A stretch of DNA of 42,205 nucleotides from Defluviicoccus sp. GTDB taxonomy: Bacteria > Pseudomonadota > Alphaproteobacteria > MPNO01. Every line of letters starts with the position of its first letter. Position 1 is the stretch's first letter. Both the position numbers and the translations under genes were made by a program. Under the pieces are notes generated by a model. It saw nothing but the letters and a program-made list of their open reading frames with translations. It did no database searches and had not been told where the DNA came from. The stretch spans positions 1 to 42,205 of the forward strand of contig JAJDVM010000293.1 of assembly GCA_022826125.1 (NCBI GenBank). The letters are read 5' to 3'. Positions 7,825-16,512 of the stretch are shown here, in pieces.

Positions 7825-9243
7825 TCAATCGTCGTGTTCCGGAATAACGACGAATTCCGGATAAGCTTCGATGCCCAACTCCGCCACATCCTGGCCCAAA
7901 TCCTCGGCCGTGGGCGCAATCCGCACGCCGACCGTCACCTTGAGCAACGTCCATATAGCCCATGAAGCGGCAAAAACGAAAGCGCCGATAGCCGCAATGC
8001 CGATTAGTTGTACGAGCAGATTGCCGCCGCCCGCAATGGAAACGGCGAGCGTGCCCCAGATTCCGGCGAACAGATGGGCCGGCACCGCGCCGACGACATC
8101 GTCGATTTTCAGTCGTTCGAGCAGCTTCATGCCGAGGATGACGATCGCACCGCCGACGCCGCCGATAATCACGGCCCAATAATGTTCGGCGATATCCGGC
8201 GCCGCGGTGATCGAAACGAGGCCGCCGATCGCGCCGTTCAGGCTGGCCAGCAGGTCGACCCGCCCCAGCAGGGGCCGCGACAGGGCGATGGCGGCCATCA
8301 CGCCGGCCGCGGCGGCGAGATTGGTGTTGGCGAGAATATTGCTGAGCGCCACGGCATCGGCCGCACCGCCTAGCGCCAGCTGCGACCCGCCGTTGAAGCC
8401 GAACCAGCCGAGCCACAGGATGAACACGCCCAGCGTGACGGCGGGCACGTTGGACGGCGGCGTCGACCTGACGGTGCCGTCAGGCCGGAACTTGCCCTTG
8501 CGCGCGCCGACCACGATGGCGCCGGCCAGCGCGGCCCAGCCGCCGGTCGAGTGGACGATGGTCGATCCGGCGAAATCCTTGAAGCCCATCTCGGCGAGCC
8601 ACCCGCCGCCCCATGTCCAGGCGCCGACGACCGGATAGACGATCGCCGTCAGCACCGTGATGAACGCGAAGAAAGACCACAGCTTGACCCGCTCGGCCAG
8701 GGTGCCGGAGACGATCGAGGCGGTCGTGGCGACGAACACCATCTGGAAGAACCAGTCGGACATCGTCGCCTTGCCGGTCTCGATCACGGCGGCGCTTGCC
8801 GCCGCCTTGGCCGCGGCGTCCTCGCCGGTCAGCAGCGTCACTTCGTCCGCCGTGGTGCCGTAGAACAGCGTGAGCGAACCGAACCAGCCGCCCTCCGGCA
8901 CGCCGACATACATGATGTTGTAGCCGATGAAATAGAACATCAGCCCGGCGATGGAGTAGAGGCCGATATTCTTCAGACAGATGACCGATGCGTTCTTGGT
9001 GCGCACCGAGCCGGATTCGAGCATGGTGAAACCGGCGCACATCCACATCACCAGCGCGCCCCAGATGAGGAACGAGAAACTGTTGAGGACGAATTGGGTC
9101 TCGTCGCCGACCGCGGCCCAGGCCGCCGAAGGGGCGAGCAGAAGGAGCGCGGCGCCAGTCAGTATGGGCAGGGCCGGTATGGGCAAGGCGGCTGCCGGGC
9201 GGCGCGCCCGGACGCCGCGGCGGCAGATACTGTCGAAAATCAT
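7825..9243 (-). CDS. amtB: Ammonium transporter AmtB
   Basis: 472 residues from the ATG at 9243, giving a cleavable signal peptide (hydrophobic PALPILTGAALLLLAPSAAWA ending near residue 40); a longer upstream frame has no family similarity. Family features: FVLNSFSFLIWGALVMWMCAGF, FAGSTIVHSTGGWAALAGA (the Asp/first His pore region), LGWFGFNGGSQL and HLFAGIWGTLAV (second pore His). About eleven membrane helices are expected. It conducts ammonium/ammonia across the inner membrane. A glnK gene, the usual partner, is not adjacent. It lies 94 bases downstream of the STAS gene start, on the same strand, so it is upstream of the signalling operon; whether they are cotranscribed cannot be told. Confidence 0.96.
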   Translation of the reverse strand: MIFDSICRRGVRARRPAAALPIPALPILTGAALLLLAPSAAWAAVGDETQFVLNSFSFLIWGALVMWMCAGFTMLESGSVRTKNASVICLKNIGLYSIAGLMFYFIGYNIMYVGVPEGGWFGSLTLFYGTTADEVTLLTGEDAAAKAAASAAVIETGKATMSDWFFQMVFVATTASIVSGTLAERVKLWSFFAFITVLTAIVYPVVGAWTWGGGWLAEMGFKDFAGSTIVHSTGGWAALAGAIVVGARKGKFRPDGTVRSTPPSNVPAVTLGVFILWLGWFGFNGGSQLALGGAADAVALSNILANTNLAAAAGVMAAIALSRPLLGRVDLLASLNGAIGGLVSITAAPDIAEHYWAVIIGGVGGAIVILGMKLLERLKIDDVVGAVPAHLFAGIWGTLAVSIAGGGNLLVQLIGIAAIGAFVFAASWAIWTLLKVTVGVRIAPTAEDLGQDVAELGIEAYPEFVVIPEHDD

Positions 9244-9508
9244 TCCGGCCCCGTTTCCTGTCGGCAATTTCCTGGAACGCAATACGAGGAGCCGGCAAAT
9301 GAAATCGTCCGGCCCCGGCCGGGCAGCCCCCGTTTCGGCCACTGTCGCCCGGCGCATCTGCAACGCCGCAATTAGGTCCCGACAAAACCGGCGCTGTCAA
9401 GCGATGTCGCGGCCGGAAATGCGCGCCTCCGTCCTGTTCGCCGCCGGTCGACCCGCCGCCGCGCGGCATCGGCCCGGCGCATGCGATTCCGGCGGTATCG
9501 AGGGCGAA

Positions 9509-9599
9509 TGGCGGATGGGGTGGGATTCGAACCCACGATACGGGATCACCGTATACACACTTTCCAGGCGTGCGCCTTAGACCGCTCGGCCACCCATCC
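9509..9599 (-). tRNA. tRNA-Ser (anticodon GGA)
   Basis: Minus strand: acceptor arm GGATGGG (9599-9593) pairs with CCCATCC (9519-9513), then G discriminator and encoded CCA (9511-9509). D arm starts GTGGCCGAGCGGTC. The anticodon stem is CACGC/GTGTG with loop CTGGAAA giving GGA. A long variable arm (TATACGG...CCGTATC) marks a class II serine tRNA, and the T arm is GTGGGTTCGAATCCCAC. 91 nt including CCA. Confidence 0.97.
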
Positions 9600-9613
9600 G
9601 CACGACACGCCGA

Positions 9614-9642
9614 TATGTAGCAACCGGCCCCCTTCAGGCCAA
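9614..9642 (-). promoter_or_regulatory. Sigma-70-type promoter for tRNA-Ser
   Basis: Minus strand -35 TTGGCC (9642-9637), 17-base spacer, -10 TACATA (9619-9614), 14 bases upstream of the mature tRNA 5' end. The spacing is ideal; the hexamers match partly. Confidence 0.5.
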
Positions 9643-9805
9643 CCCCGCGCGCCGACCCTGCGCCCGCCTTGCCGCGACCGCATTCCGGAGGTGTCTTCCG
9701 GCGCCTTACTGGCGCGGCGCGGCCGAACCTGCTAGCACGGAGGCCGGGAGGCAACGCAGGGTCCGGACCGCGCGTTCCGGACCGAAGGGGGCGAAGAGAG
9801 AAACG

Positions 9806-10099
9806 ATGATCGTAGTCCGCATGCTCGCCTGGCTGTTGCTCCTCGTCGGGGTCGGCCTGCTCGGCCACGCCGCGGTCGAACTGCTCAAAAACGGCGCATT
9901 CGAGCCTGTGGTCTTCGCCCAGGTCTGGCTGTGGATCGACCAGTCCGCGCAACTCGGCTTCAGCCATTTCCTCGAGCGGAACCTGGGGGCCGGACTCCAT
10001 CACGCGGTCCTGATCCCCTATTTCTGGGGCGCGGCCGCCTACGCCGTCTTCCTCGTGCCCGGCGCGCTGCTCTGGCTGGTCTCCCGCCCGCGCGACTAG
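9806..10099 (+). CDS. Small membrane protein of unknown function
   Basis: 97 residues. There are two hydrophobic helices: near residues 5-25 (MLAWLLLLVGVGLLGHAAVE) and near 70-92 (FWGAAAYAVFLVPGALLWLV). A loop between them includes FSHFLERNLGAGLHH. The ATG at 9806 is preceded by gaagagagaaacg, a purine-rich ribosome binding site. I recognise no named family; it looks like a two-helix inner membrane protein with the ends in the cytoplasm. It stands alone between the tRNA and lepA. Confidence 0.75.
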   Translation: MIVVRMLAWLLLLVGVGLLGHAAVELLKNGAFEPVVFAQVWLWIDQSAQLGFSHFLERNLGAGLHHAVLIPYFWGAAAYAVFLVPGALLWLVSRPRD

Positions 10100-10471
10100 A
10101 ACCCGCGCTACTAGAAACTGCGCGATTGCCGCCCCGCCCGGCCGGGGTCGCGCCGAACCTTTCGCAAGGAACGGGCTAAGGAAAGGATAGGGCGCAGTAC
10201 TTTCTTTACGGGGATGCTAACGAAAGAAACTTACTTAACCATGCCGCCCGAATGGGCTGGCCGTGCCGGAGGAGGCCGGCTGCGAACGCAACGATTCAGG
10301 CGGCTTGACGGCCCCAGACGTTCATTCGGTCCGAAACACGACGCACCCTCACGAAGACCATAGGGTCGCCTGGCTCCCCTCCGGCCGGCAGAATTTCAGA
10401 CGTCACGATATAGCGTAGTTTCAGGGTTGCCGCGCCCGTACGACTGTTGAATGGGGTGGCTGCCGCTATTC
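10100..10471. other. Intergenic region between small membrane gene and lepA
   Basis: Contains an inverted repeat at 10201-10229: TTTCTTT-a-CG, 10-base loop, CGAAAGAAA. It is AT-rich and without a T-tract, so more like an operator or processing site than a terminator. On the minus strand a TTG at 10475 overlaps the lepA stop (TTGA) and opens a 59-codon frame ending at 10296; I could not support it as a gene. Confidence 0.4.
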
Positions 10472-12274
10472 TCAATCCTCCCCCATCCTGAGCGCTTCGA
10501 TGAAGGCGCTTTGGGGGATGTCGACCTTGCCGAACTGGCGCATCTTCTTCTTGCCGGCCTTCTGCTTCTCCAGCAGCTTGCGCTTGCGGGTGATGTCGCC
10601 GCCATAGCATTTCGCGGTCACGTCCTTGCGCAGGGCGGAGATGGTCTCGCGCGCAATGACCTTGCCGCCGATCGCCGCCTGGATCGGGATCTTGAACAAC
10701 TGGCGCGGGATCAGCTCTTTGAGCCGGCCGCAGATCGCCCGGCCGCGCTGTTCGGCGGACGAGCGCGGCACGATCATGGAGAGCGCGTCGACCGGCTCGC
10801 CGTTCACCAGGATCTGCACCTTGACCAGGTCGCCCTCCCGGTAGCCATCCATCCGGTAGTCGAAGCTGGCATAGCCGCGGGTGACCGATTTCAGCCGGTC
10901 GTAGAAATCGTAGACGACCTCGTTGAGCGGCAGCCGGTAGACCGCCATGGCGCGCGAGCCGGCATAGGTCAGGTCGAGCTGCTCGCCGCGCCGCTCGGTG
11001 CACAGCGCGAGCACGGCGCCGAGATACTCGTCCGGCGTCAGGATGGTGGCGCGGATCCACGGCTCCTCGACGCTCGCAATGCGGGTCTCGTCCGGCATGT
11101 CGACCGGGTTGTGCAGCTCGAGCGCTTCGCCGTCGCTCATGCGGAGCCGGTAGACGACGCTCGGCGCCGTCGTGATCAGGTCGAGGTCGAACTCGCGCGC
11201 GAGCCGCTCCTGCACGATCTCCAGATGCAACAGGCCGAGGAAGCCGCAGCGGAAGCCGAAGCCGAGCGCCGGCGAGTTCTCCGGCTCATATTCGAACCCG
11301 GCGTCGTTCAGGCGCAGCTTGGCGAGGCTCTCCCGCAGGAATTCGAAATCCGCCGTGTCGGTCGGGAACAGCCCGCAGAACACCACCGGCAGGTTGGGCT
11401 GGAAGCCCGGCAGCGGCTCCGGCGCGGGCTTGCGGTCGTCGGTGATCGTGTCGCCCACCTTGCAGTCGGCCACCGTCTTGATGGCCGCGCTCACATAGCC
11501 GATCTCGCCGGGGCCGAGCCGGTCCGCCTTCTGCCGCTTCGGCGTGAAGACGCCCACCTCGTCTATGTCGTAGGCCGCGCCCGTCGCCATCAGCCGCATC
11601 TTCAGGCCCCGGCGCAGCTCACCCTCGCGGACCCGGACCAGCGCGATCACGCCCAGATAGCGGTCGTACCAGCTGTCCACCACCATGGCGCGGACATGCC
11701 CGTCGCCCGCGACCTCCGCATCGGGCGGCGGCAGGCGCGCGGCGAGCGCTTCCAGCAGCGCGGGGATGCCGTCGCCGGTCTTGGCCGAGCAGAGCACCGC
11801 GTCGCTCGCATCGATGCCGACCACGTCCTCGATCTGGCTGCGGACGCGCTCCGGGTCGGCGGCGGGCAGGTCCACCTTGTTGAGCGCGACGACGATCTCA
11901 TGGTCGTTGTCCACGGCCTGATAGACATTGGCGAGCGTCTGCGCCTCGACGCCCTGGGTCGCGTCCACCACCAGCAGCGAGCCCTCGCAGGCGGCGAGCG
12001 AGCGGTTCACCTCATAGGCGAAATCGACATGGCCCGGCGTGTCGATGAGATTCAGCGCATAGGCCCGGCCGTCTTCGCCTTCATAGTCGAGGCGCACCGT
12101 CTGCGCCTTGATCGTGATGCCGCGCTCGCGCTCCAGGTCCATATTGTCGAGCACCTGGTCGCGCATCTCGCGCTCCGTCAGCCCGCCGCAGGTCTGGATC
12201 AGCCGGTCGGCGAGCGTGGACTTGCCGTGGTCGATATGGGCGATGATGGCGAAGTTGCGGATGTGCTCGGTCAT
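10472..12274 (-). CDS. lepA: Elongation factor 4 (LepA), ribosome back-translocating GTPase
   Basis: 600 residues, the normal length. The start is the ATG at 12274 giving [20 protein letters not shown]; an upstream in-frame extension is not conserved-looking. G boxes: AHIDHGKST (P loop), [14 protein letters not shown] and CSAKTGDGI. The LepA-specific C-terminal domain ends [17 protein letters not shown]. Acts on ribosomes under stress by promoting or resolving back-translocation. Monocistronic here. Confidence 0.98.
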   Translation of the reverse strand: MTEHIRNFAIIAHIDHGKSTLADRLIQTCGGLTEREMRDQVLDNMDLERERGITIKAQTVRLDYEGEDGRAYALNLIDTPGHVDFAYEVNRSLAACEGSLLVVDATQGVEAQTLANVYQAVDNDHEIVVALNKVDLPAADPERVRSQIEDVVGIDASDAVLCSAKTGDGIPALLEALAARLPPPDAEVAGDGHVRAMVVDSWYDRYLGVIALVRVREGELRRGLKMRLMATGAAYDIDEVGVFTPKRQKADRLGPGEIGYVSAAIKTVADCKVGDTITDDRKPAPEPLPGFQPNLPVVFCGLFPTDTADFEFLRESLAKLRLNDAGFEYEPENSPALGFGFRCGFLGLLHLEIVQERLAREFDLDLITTAPSVVYRLRMSDGEALELHNPVDMPDETRIASVEEPWIRATILTPDEYLGAVLALCTERRGEQLDLTYAGSRAMAVYRLPLNEVVYDFYDRLKSVTRGYASFDYRMDGYREGDLVKVQILVNGEPVDALSMIVPRSSAEQRGRAICGRLKELIPRQLFKIPIQAAIGGKVIARETISALRKDVTAKCYGGDITRKRKLLEKQKAGKKKMRQFGKVDIPQSAFIEALRMGED

Positions 12275-13370
12275 AGCGGCGCGGTATAGCAACGGTCCCG
12301 GCGCGCAACAAGCTGGCGGCGGCCCAGCGGACACCGGCGGGAATGTCATGGGATGTCATGTTTCGTCATGGTCCGCATGCACGGGGCGCATGTTCCGAGG
12401 CCAGTCCGGGCATAAGGCCAACGGCATCGACTTCGGACTCATGGGAAGACTGCGGCCATATCGTCGCCCCGGCCCCCGCCTGTCCTCGCCCCCGAGCGGG
12501 GAAGCCGGGGTCCATCCCTGACTCGCGCCACCGCCGCAGCCGGTCGAGGGCAAGCTCGACTGCCGAAGCTGCCGCCAGAACCGAGGCTGGGCCCCGGCTC
12601 GAGGGCCGGGGCGACGGTAGGGGGCGTGCATTGCGAAGCCGCCGAAGACGGATGTGTGCATGCGGTAGGTTCGGAGGCCGGGGCGGCGGCGGAAGTGGCT
12701 CCGCCATCGGTTCCGGTCGACAACCGCTGGCATAAGGCCCTCCTTTCGAGGCGGGTTTCGGGGGTGTTCTGCCGGTATCTCCGGTGTTCGCGTCTTTCGC
12801 ATGGGGTCTTTCTTCCCGTAGCCGTTTCGTTCCGTCTCCGGCTTGCGCCGGTGGTATCCCTTTTCCGCGCGCAATCGCGCGGGCGTGCGTGCGGGGGCGC
12901 GGGCGGGTGTCGGCGCCGGCGCGGCTCGCGCACCTGATTGCGCGCGCGAGACGCCGGACGCACCTCGCCCGTCGGTTCCCGCCGGAGTCTTTTTCGCGGC
13001 CCCGGCCATCGCTTTCTGCAGAAACGCCGAAAGGCGGCCCCGAAAGCCGCCCCTCTCTACTTTCATTCTACACCATATCGGCGATAGTCAAGCCTCCGAC
13101 GGCTCGATCATGAAAAATTTCCAATGTCATGCCGAAAGCAGGGAGGGTTTCGGGCGCTCAGGCGTCCGCGTCGTTGTCCCGCAAGGCACGAGGGAGAGAC
13201 AGGCGGCCATGAGAAGCACGGCCCCGTCCTTGGCGGCCCTGGTGAACATTACGCTTTCGCTTCCCCGTCCGGCGCCGGCCGCGGCTGCCTCAAGGCGCAT
13301 CCAGGGGCGAGATACGTTATTCACCGGCCGACTACGAGGCTGGTCTCGTGGCGCTCCAGCCAAGTAGTCA
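12275..13370. other. Gene-poor region with palindromic repeat element
   Basis: Frames on both strands are Arg/Pro/Ala-rich shadows with no recognisable domain. The left half holds the repeat at 12464-12733. The stretch 12860-12950 is very rich in GCGC. A hairpin GGCGGC-cccgaaa-GCCGCC lies at 13033-13051. A minus-strand frame starting near 13240 would give a short lipoprotein-like N-terminus (LLMAACLSLVPCG) but has no further support. Confidence 0.5.
12464..12733 (-). repeat. Palindromic (MITE-like) repeat element, copy 1, rearranged
   Basis: Core 12464-12614: begins TCGCCCCGGCCCCCG, contains the conserved middle ATCCCTGACTCGCGCCACCG, GGGCAAGCTCGACTGC, CTGCCGCCAG and GGCTGGGCCCCGG, and ends in GGCCGGGGCGA, an inverted match of the beginning. 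A second module, 12671-12733 on the minus strand, reads ATGCCAGCGGTTGTCGACC then GGAACCGATGGCGGAGCCAC. Both modules recur at 42032-42205, where they are directly joined; here about 55 bases separate them and the core is inverted relative to the module. No transposase is encoded. Confidence 0.8.
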
Positions 13371-13658
13371 GTGCGGGTGAAATCGATTATGCTGCCCGCA
13401 ATCAAGGTGATGGAGAGCCTGGTGGCGTGCCGAATCGGAATGGCGACAAATGTTGCTGCGAGAGTTGAAGAACTCAAGAGTCAGGGAATCGTTCCGCAGC
13501 ACGCAACATGTAGAACGCTCGATTCGGGACTAACCTATAGCGAGGCGAACGCAAGAGAAGCCTCGCGGAGGCAGACTTGCGGTTCGCATTGCGAAGGTTC
13601 GCCTGGAGGCGGCTTCGTCAGCGGGCGCGTTTGGAGCATCTACCGGATAGACTGGTGA
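13371..13658 (+). CDS. Small hypothetical protein, possibly GIY-YIG-like, possibly 5'-truncated
   Basis: Up to 95 residues; the start is uncertain (GTG 13371, GTG 13377 or ATG 13389). The convincing part begins at about residue 20: CRIGMATNVAARVEELKSQG, then TLDSGLTYSEANAREASRR and SPGGGFVSGRVWSIYRIDW. The pattern RIGM-TN-R followed later by SPGGG and VWS-YR reminds me of small GIY-YIG-like proteins, but this is from memory and weak. The first ~18 residues look non-coding; another frame just upstream encodes AGEIDYAARNQGDGEPGGV, which would join sensibly to RIGMATN, so a frameshift near 13425-13435 is possible. It overlaps the next gene by GTGA. Confidence 0.45.
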   Translation: MRVKSIMLPAIKVMESLVACRIGMATNVAARVEELKSQGIVPQHATCRTLDSGLTYSEANAREASRRQTCGSHCEGSPGGGFVSGRVWSIYRIDW

Positions 13659-13948
13659 GCTTTGATTCTATCATGGTTGGCGCTTACGAGATTGATGGTA
13701 GAAAAAAAGGGCATGGACCTATAGATTATGTTGCTGGGAAAGCTATTGAAATATACGAACGGAAATATAAGAACAAGTTTGAAAATTCTTATAACGGACA
13801 TTACGTTGTAATCGACATCAATTCGGAGAAAGCGTATGTGCATAAAGATTCTGCTCAGGCATATCTGGATGCACGTAAGGAAGATCCGGTCGGACTTTTC
13901 GTATTGCTTCGTATTGGATCACACTATGAGTCGATTTTAACCAGATGA
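13655..13948 (+). CDS. Small hypothetical protein, partner of retropepsin-like protease (DUF5678-like)
   Basis: 97 residues from GTG 13655, which overlaps the preceding stop by 4 bases; ATG 13673 is the alternative. The core YNGHYVVIDINSEKAYVHKD then SAQAYLDARKEDPVGLFVLLRIG and HYESI follows the pattern of a short beta-alpha-beta protein (K-Y-VAID...A...A...P...F--R-G) that I know as the usual upstream neighbour of small retroviral-type aspartic proteases in bacteria and archaea. DNA is clearly AT-rich compared with everything outside the islet, indicating horizontal acquisition. Function unknown. Confidence 0.75.
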   Translation: MSFDSIMVGAYEIDGRKKGHGPIDYVAGKAIEIYERKYKNKFENSYNGHYVVIDINSEKAYVHKDSAQAYLDARKEDPVGLFVLLRIGSHYESILTR

Positions 13949-13963
13949 TGTTAAGTGAATTAG

Positions 13964-14383
13964 ATGAGTGATATCGTAGTAGGGGAAATCGGCGAGGATG
14001 GCTCACCTTATGTGGGGTTTTTTCTGTATGGCGGCTACGAGCATCAACCGGGTTTGTCCTTAACTGGTACAATAGACACAGGATTTACAGGTTTCTTGCA
14101 GATAAATTTACTTGAAGCATGTAAAGTCAATCTACCCTTGCAGGGAATAGGTCCACCTTATACTCTGGCAGACGGTTCTACCGTTCAGAATATACAGGCA
14201 ATAGGTTATGCGAGTCTTGATCGCGGCCCGAGGTCATTATTAGTTCCTGGTATAGTTCAATTGTCGGAAGAGTCCGAAGACGTTCTCATAGGAATGGATT
14301 TCCTAAGAGCATTCAACAAAGGGCTGAAGATATTCAAGAACAAGGTTGTTCTCGTTCCTGATGAATCTCCGGAAGGAGGGTAA
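13964..14383 (+). CDS. Retropepsin-like (clan AA) aspartic protease
   Basis: 139 residues, starting 15 bases after the previous stop. The catalytic motif TGTIDTGFTGFLQI has Asp at position 38, followed by a leucine-rich segment and TLADGSTVQ (flap region). The second conserved block VLIGMDFLRAF matches the hydrophobic-hydrophobic-Gly element of retroviral-type proteases. It is single-domain, so it must act as a dimer, with no signal peptide. The DNA is AT-rich like its partner gene. The substrate is unknown; the conserved pairing suggests that the small upstream protein is its partner, substrate or regulator (inference). Confidence 0.85.
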   Translation: MSDIVVGEIGEDGSPYVGFFLYGGYEHQPGLSLTGTIDTGFTGFLQINLLEACKVNLPLQGIGPPYTLADGSTVQNIQAIGYASLDRGPRSLLVPGIVQLSEESEDVLIGMDFLRAFNKGLKIFKNKVVLVPDESPEGG

Positions 14384-14606
14384 ATTAATCGTCATCTGAA
14401 TTACGAATACAGCCGAATCGATTGAAACGTTGAATTCTCAACATCAAACAATTAAAGGGTATTCACCAAGGATCTTGCTGCGGCGAGGTTACCCCCAATT
14501 TGTTGTGCGGGTATGATAATCGCCTGATAATTAGTGCTCCCGGAAGGGAGTCGGTTGGTGCGGCGTGCTCCATATTTCTTTCTTTAGCGGTATGGCCCGA
14601 CAAGGG
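14384..14606. other. AT-rich spacer at the right end of the islet
   Basis: No gene seen. AT-rich up to about 14540, then GC-rich sequence resumes at the 3' end of the CoA ligase gene. A short hairpin CTCCC-ggaa-GGGAG at 14537-14550 and the palindrome GTTGA-attc-TCAAC near 14430 are too weak to call terminators. Confidence 0.4.
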
Positions 14607-16079
14607 CTACTCACCGCAACCCTGATCTGGCAACACAAGCAGGCGGCGGAGAATCTTGCCGACGGGGGATTTCGGGATTTCGTCGATGAACACATAACGG
14701 CGCGGGCGCTTGAAGTCGGCGAGGGCGCTTGCCTTGCAATGGGCGTCCAGCGCCTCGGCCGTTGCCTCGCCCCCGGCCACGACGAAGGCGGCGACGATCT
14801 GGCCCCAGCGCTCGTCGGGCAGGCCGGCGACGGCGACTTCCTCGACCGCCGGATGCAGCGAGAGCACGCTTTCGATCTCGACCGGCGAGACGTTCTCGCC
14901 GCCGGTGACGATCATGTCGTCCACGCGGCCGGTGACGAACAGGTCGCCGTCTTCGTCCAGCCGGCCGGTGTCGCCCGTGTGGTACCAGCCGTCCCTGAGC
15001 GCGCGGGCGTCGGCGTCGGGCCGGCGCCAGTAGCCCTCGAACGCCTCGTCGCTGGCAAGCACCGCCAGGATTTCCCCTTCCTCGCCGGGCGCGGCGTCTT
15101 GCGTCCCGTCAAGGCTGCGCACCCGGATGCGCTGGTTGAGCCCCGCCTTGCCGGCCGAGCCCGGCTTGGCGGGCGCGTCCGGGCAGACGGTGAAAGTGTA
15201 GATTTCCGAGGAGCCGTAATGGTTGACGAAGAGTTCGGGCCGGAAAGCGGCGTCGAGCCTCTGCAGCAGACCGTCCGTCATCGGCGCGCCGGCGAAGCCG
15301 AGCTTGCGCACCGAGCGCACCCGCTCCCGCGAGAAGTCCGGGTGCGCCAGAAGGTCGTGATAGAGCGTCGGCGCCAGATAGAGCGCGGTCACGCCCTCCG
15401 CCTCGATCAGGTCGAGCGCCGCGCCCGGATCGAAGCGCGGCTGGCAGACGAAGACGCCATCGACCAGCGCCGAGGCCAGCAGCGAGCGCACGCCCATGGT
15501 GTGGTAGAGCGGCATGACGCCGAGCGCGACCTCGCCGGGCGCGTAGCGGTTCTGCGCGACATGGGCGATGGCGGCGGCCCGCTCCGCACGGTGGCGGCGC
15601 GGCACGCCCTTCGGCCGGCCCGTCGTGCCGGAGGTGTAGAGCATGACCGACCAGTCCTCCGCCGAGGCGGCCGGGGCGGCGGCCGGGCTCTGCAGCAGGG
15701 CGTCCAGCGCCGGCCCGGTCTCGACGCGCCGGATCGCCTGCGAGCGGGGCGAGGCGGCGACGGCCGGGGCGGCCTCCGGCCCGAAGACCACCATGTCGAC
15801 CTCGGCGTCGGCGAGGCAATAGTCGATCTCCCCGGCCTTCAGCCGCCAGTTGAGCGGCACGATCAGCTTGCCGGAAAGCTGGCAGGCCCAATGCAGGGTC
15901 GCGGCGTCGAGCGTGTTCTGGAGCACGGTTGCGATACGCTGCCCTTCGAGCCCGCCGGCGAGCCGGAGCGCCCGGTCGAGCCATGCCCCGTAGGTCAGCC
16001 TGTCCGCGCCGGCGACCACGGCCAGCCGGTCCGGCGCCCGCTCGGCGGCCTGTAGCAGCGCGGTGCCGACATCAAGCAT
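14607..16079 (-). CDS. AMP-forming acyl-CoA ligase, possible 2-furoyl-CoA synthetase (HmfD-like)
   Basis: 490 residues, overlapping the stop of the iron-sulfur subunit gene by 8 bases. ANL-superfamily motifs: phosphate-binding loop MLYTSGTTGRPKGVP (about residue 146), NHYGSSEIY (adenine site), GWYHTGDTGRLDEDGDLFVTGR, and C-terminal PKSPVGKILRR with the catalytic Lys. It is the fourth gene after large, FAD and iron-sulfur subunits of a molybdenum hydroxylase, matching the order hmfA-B-C-D described for furoate degradation in Cupriavidus basilensis, in which HmfD activates 2-furoate. Other aryl- or heteroaryl-CoA pathways with hydroxylating or reducing molybdoenzymes remain possible. The family is certain, the substrate is inference. 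Confidence 0.9.
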   Translation of the reverse strand: MLDVGTALLQAAERAPDRLAVVAGADRLTYGAWLDRALRLAGGLEGQRIATVLQNTLDAATLHWACQLSGKLIVPLNWRLKAGEIDYCLADAEVDMVVFGPEAAPAVAASPRSQAIRRVETGPALDALLQSPAAAPAASAEDWSVMLYTSGTTGRPKGVPRRHRAERAAAIAHVAQNRYAPGEVALGVMPLYHTMGVRSLLASALVDGVFVCQPRFDPGAALDLIEAEGVTALYLAPTLYHDLLAHPDFSRERVRSVRKLGFAGAPMTDGLLQRLDAAFRPELFVNHYGSSEIYTFTVCPDAPAKPGSAGKAGLNQRIRVRSLDGTQDAAPGEEGEILAVLASDEAFEGYWRRPDADARALRDGWYHTGDTGRLDEDGDLFVTGRVDDMIVTGGENVSPVEIESVLSLHPAVEEVAVAGLPDERWGQIVAAFVVAGGEATAEALDAHCKASALADFKRPRRYVFIDEIPKSPVGKILRRLLVLPDQGCGE

Positions 16080-16512
16080 CGGCGGCGTCCAGCGCGGCGG
16101 CGACGATGGGGGTGTAGCCCGTGCAGCGGCAGAGATGGCCGCTCAGCACCTCCCGCACCTCCCGCTCCGTCGGGCGGGGCTGCTCGCGGAGAAAGGCGGT
16201 CAGGCTCATCAGGATGCCGGCGGTGCAGAAGCCGCATTGCAGCGCGAAATGGCGGCGGAAGGCGGCGTGCAGCGGGCCTTCCTCCAGCCCCTCCACCGTC
16301 ACTACCTCCGCGCCTTCGCACTGAACCGCAAGCGCCAGGCAGGACCGCGCCGGCCGGCCGTCGATCAGCACCGTGCAGGCCCCGCAGACGCCATGCTCGC
16401 AGCCGACATGGGTGCCGGTCAGCCCGAGCGTGTGGCGCAGGAAGTCGGAGAGCAGCAGGCGCGGTTCCGCCGCCGCGTCCACCGCCTCGCCGTTCACCGT
16501 CATGCGCGGCAT
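16072..16512 (-). CDS. [2Fe-2S] subunit of xanthine-dehydrogenase-family molybdoenzyme (HmfC-like)
   Basis: 146 residues from ATG 16512 (ATG 16503, giving MTVNGEAVD, is equally possible). The plant-type ferredoxin domain has GCEHGVCGACTVLIDG and a later Cys. The C-terminal [2Fe-2S] domain has LQCGFCTAGIL and HLCRCTGYTPIV. It carries electrons from the molybdenum centre to FAD. Overlaps both neighbours, so it is certainly cotranscribed with the FAD subunit and the CoA ligase. Confidence 0.95.
   Translation of the reverse strand: MPRMTVNGEAVDAAAEPRLLLSDFLRHTLGLTGTHVGCEHGVCGACTVLIDGRPARSCLALAVQCEGAEVVTVEGLEEGPLHAAFRRHFALQCGFCTAGILMSLTAFLREQPRPTEREVREVLSGHLCRCTGYTPIVAAALDAADA

Noticed and set aside
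9369..9400. TTGACA (minus strand, 9400-9395) upstream of amtB with TAATTG after it as a promoter
   Set aside because: The spacer would be 20 bases; at 17 bases there is no acceptable -10 box. No sigma-54 site was found either.
10296..10475. 59-codon frame starting with TTG that overlaps the lepA stop
   Set aside because: Rare start, no recognisable motif; only the overlap and a tolerable composition speak for it.
12356..13066. 237-codon minus-strand frame across the repeat region
   Set aside because: Low-complexity Arg/Pro/Ala composition and it runs through the palindromic element; no coding support.
13127..13477. Minus-strand frame with lipoprotein-like segment LLMAACLSLVPCG
   Set aside because: The segment lies mid-frame, only about 40 codons remain after the likely start, and it overlaps the better-supported plus-strand coding sequence.
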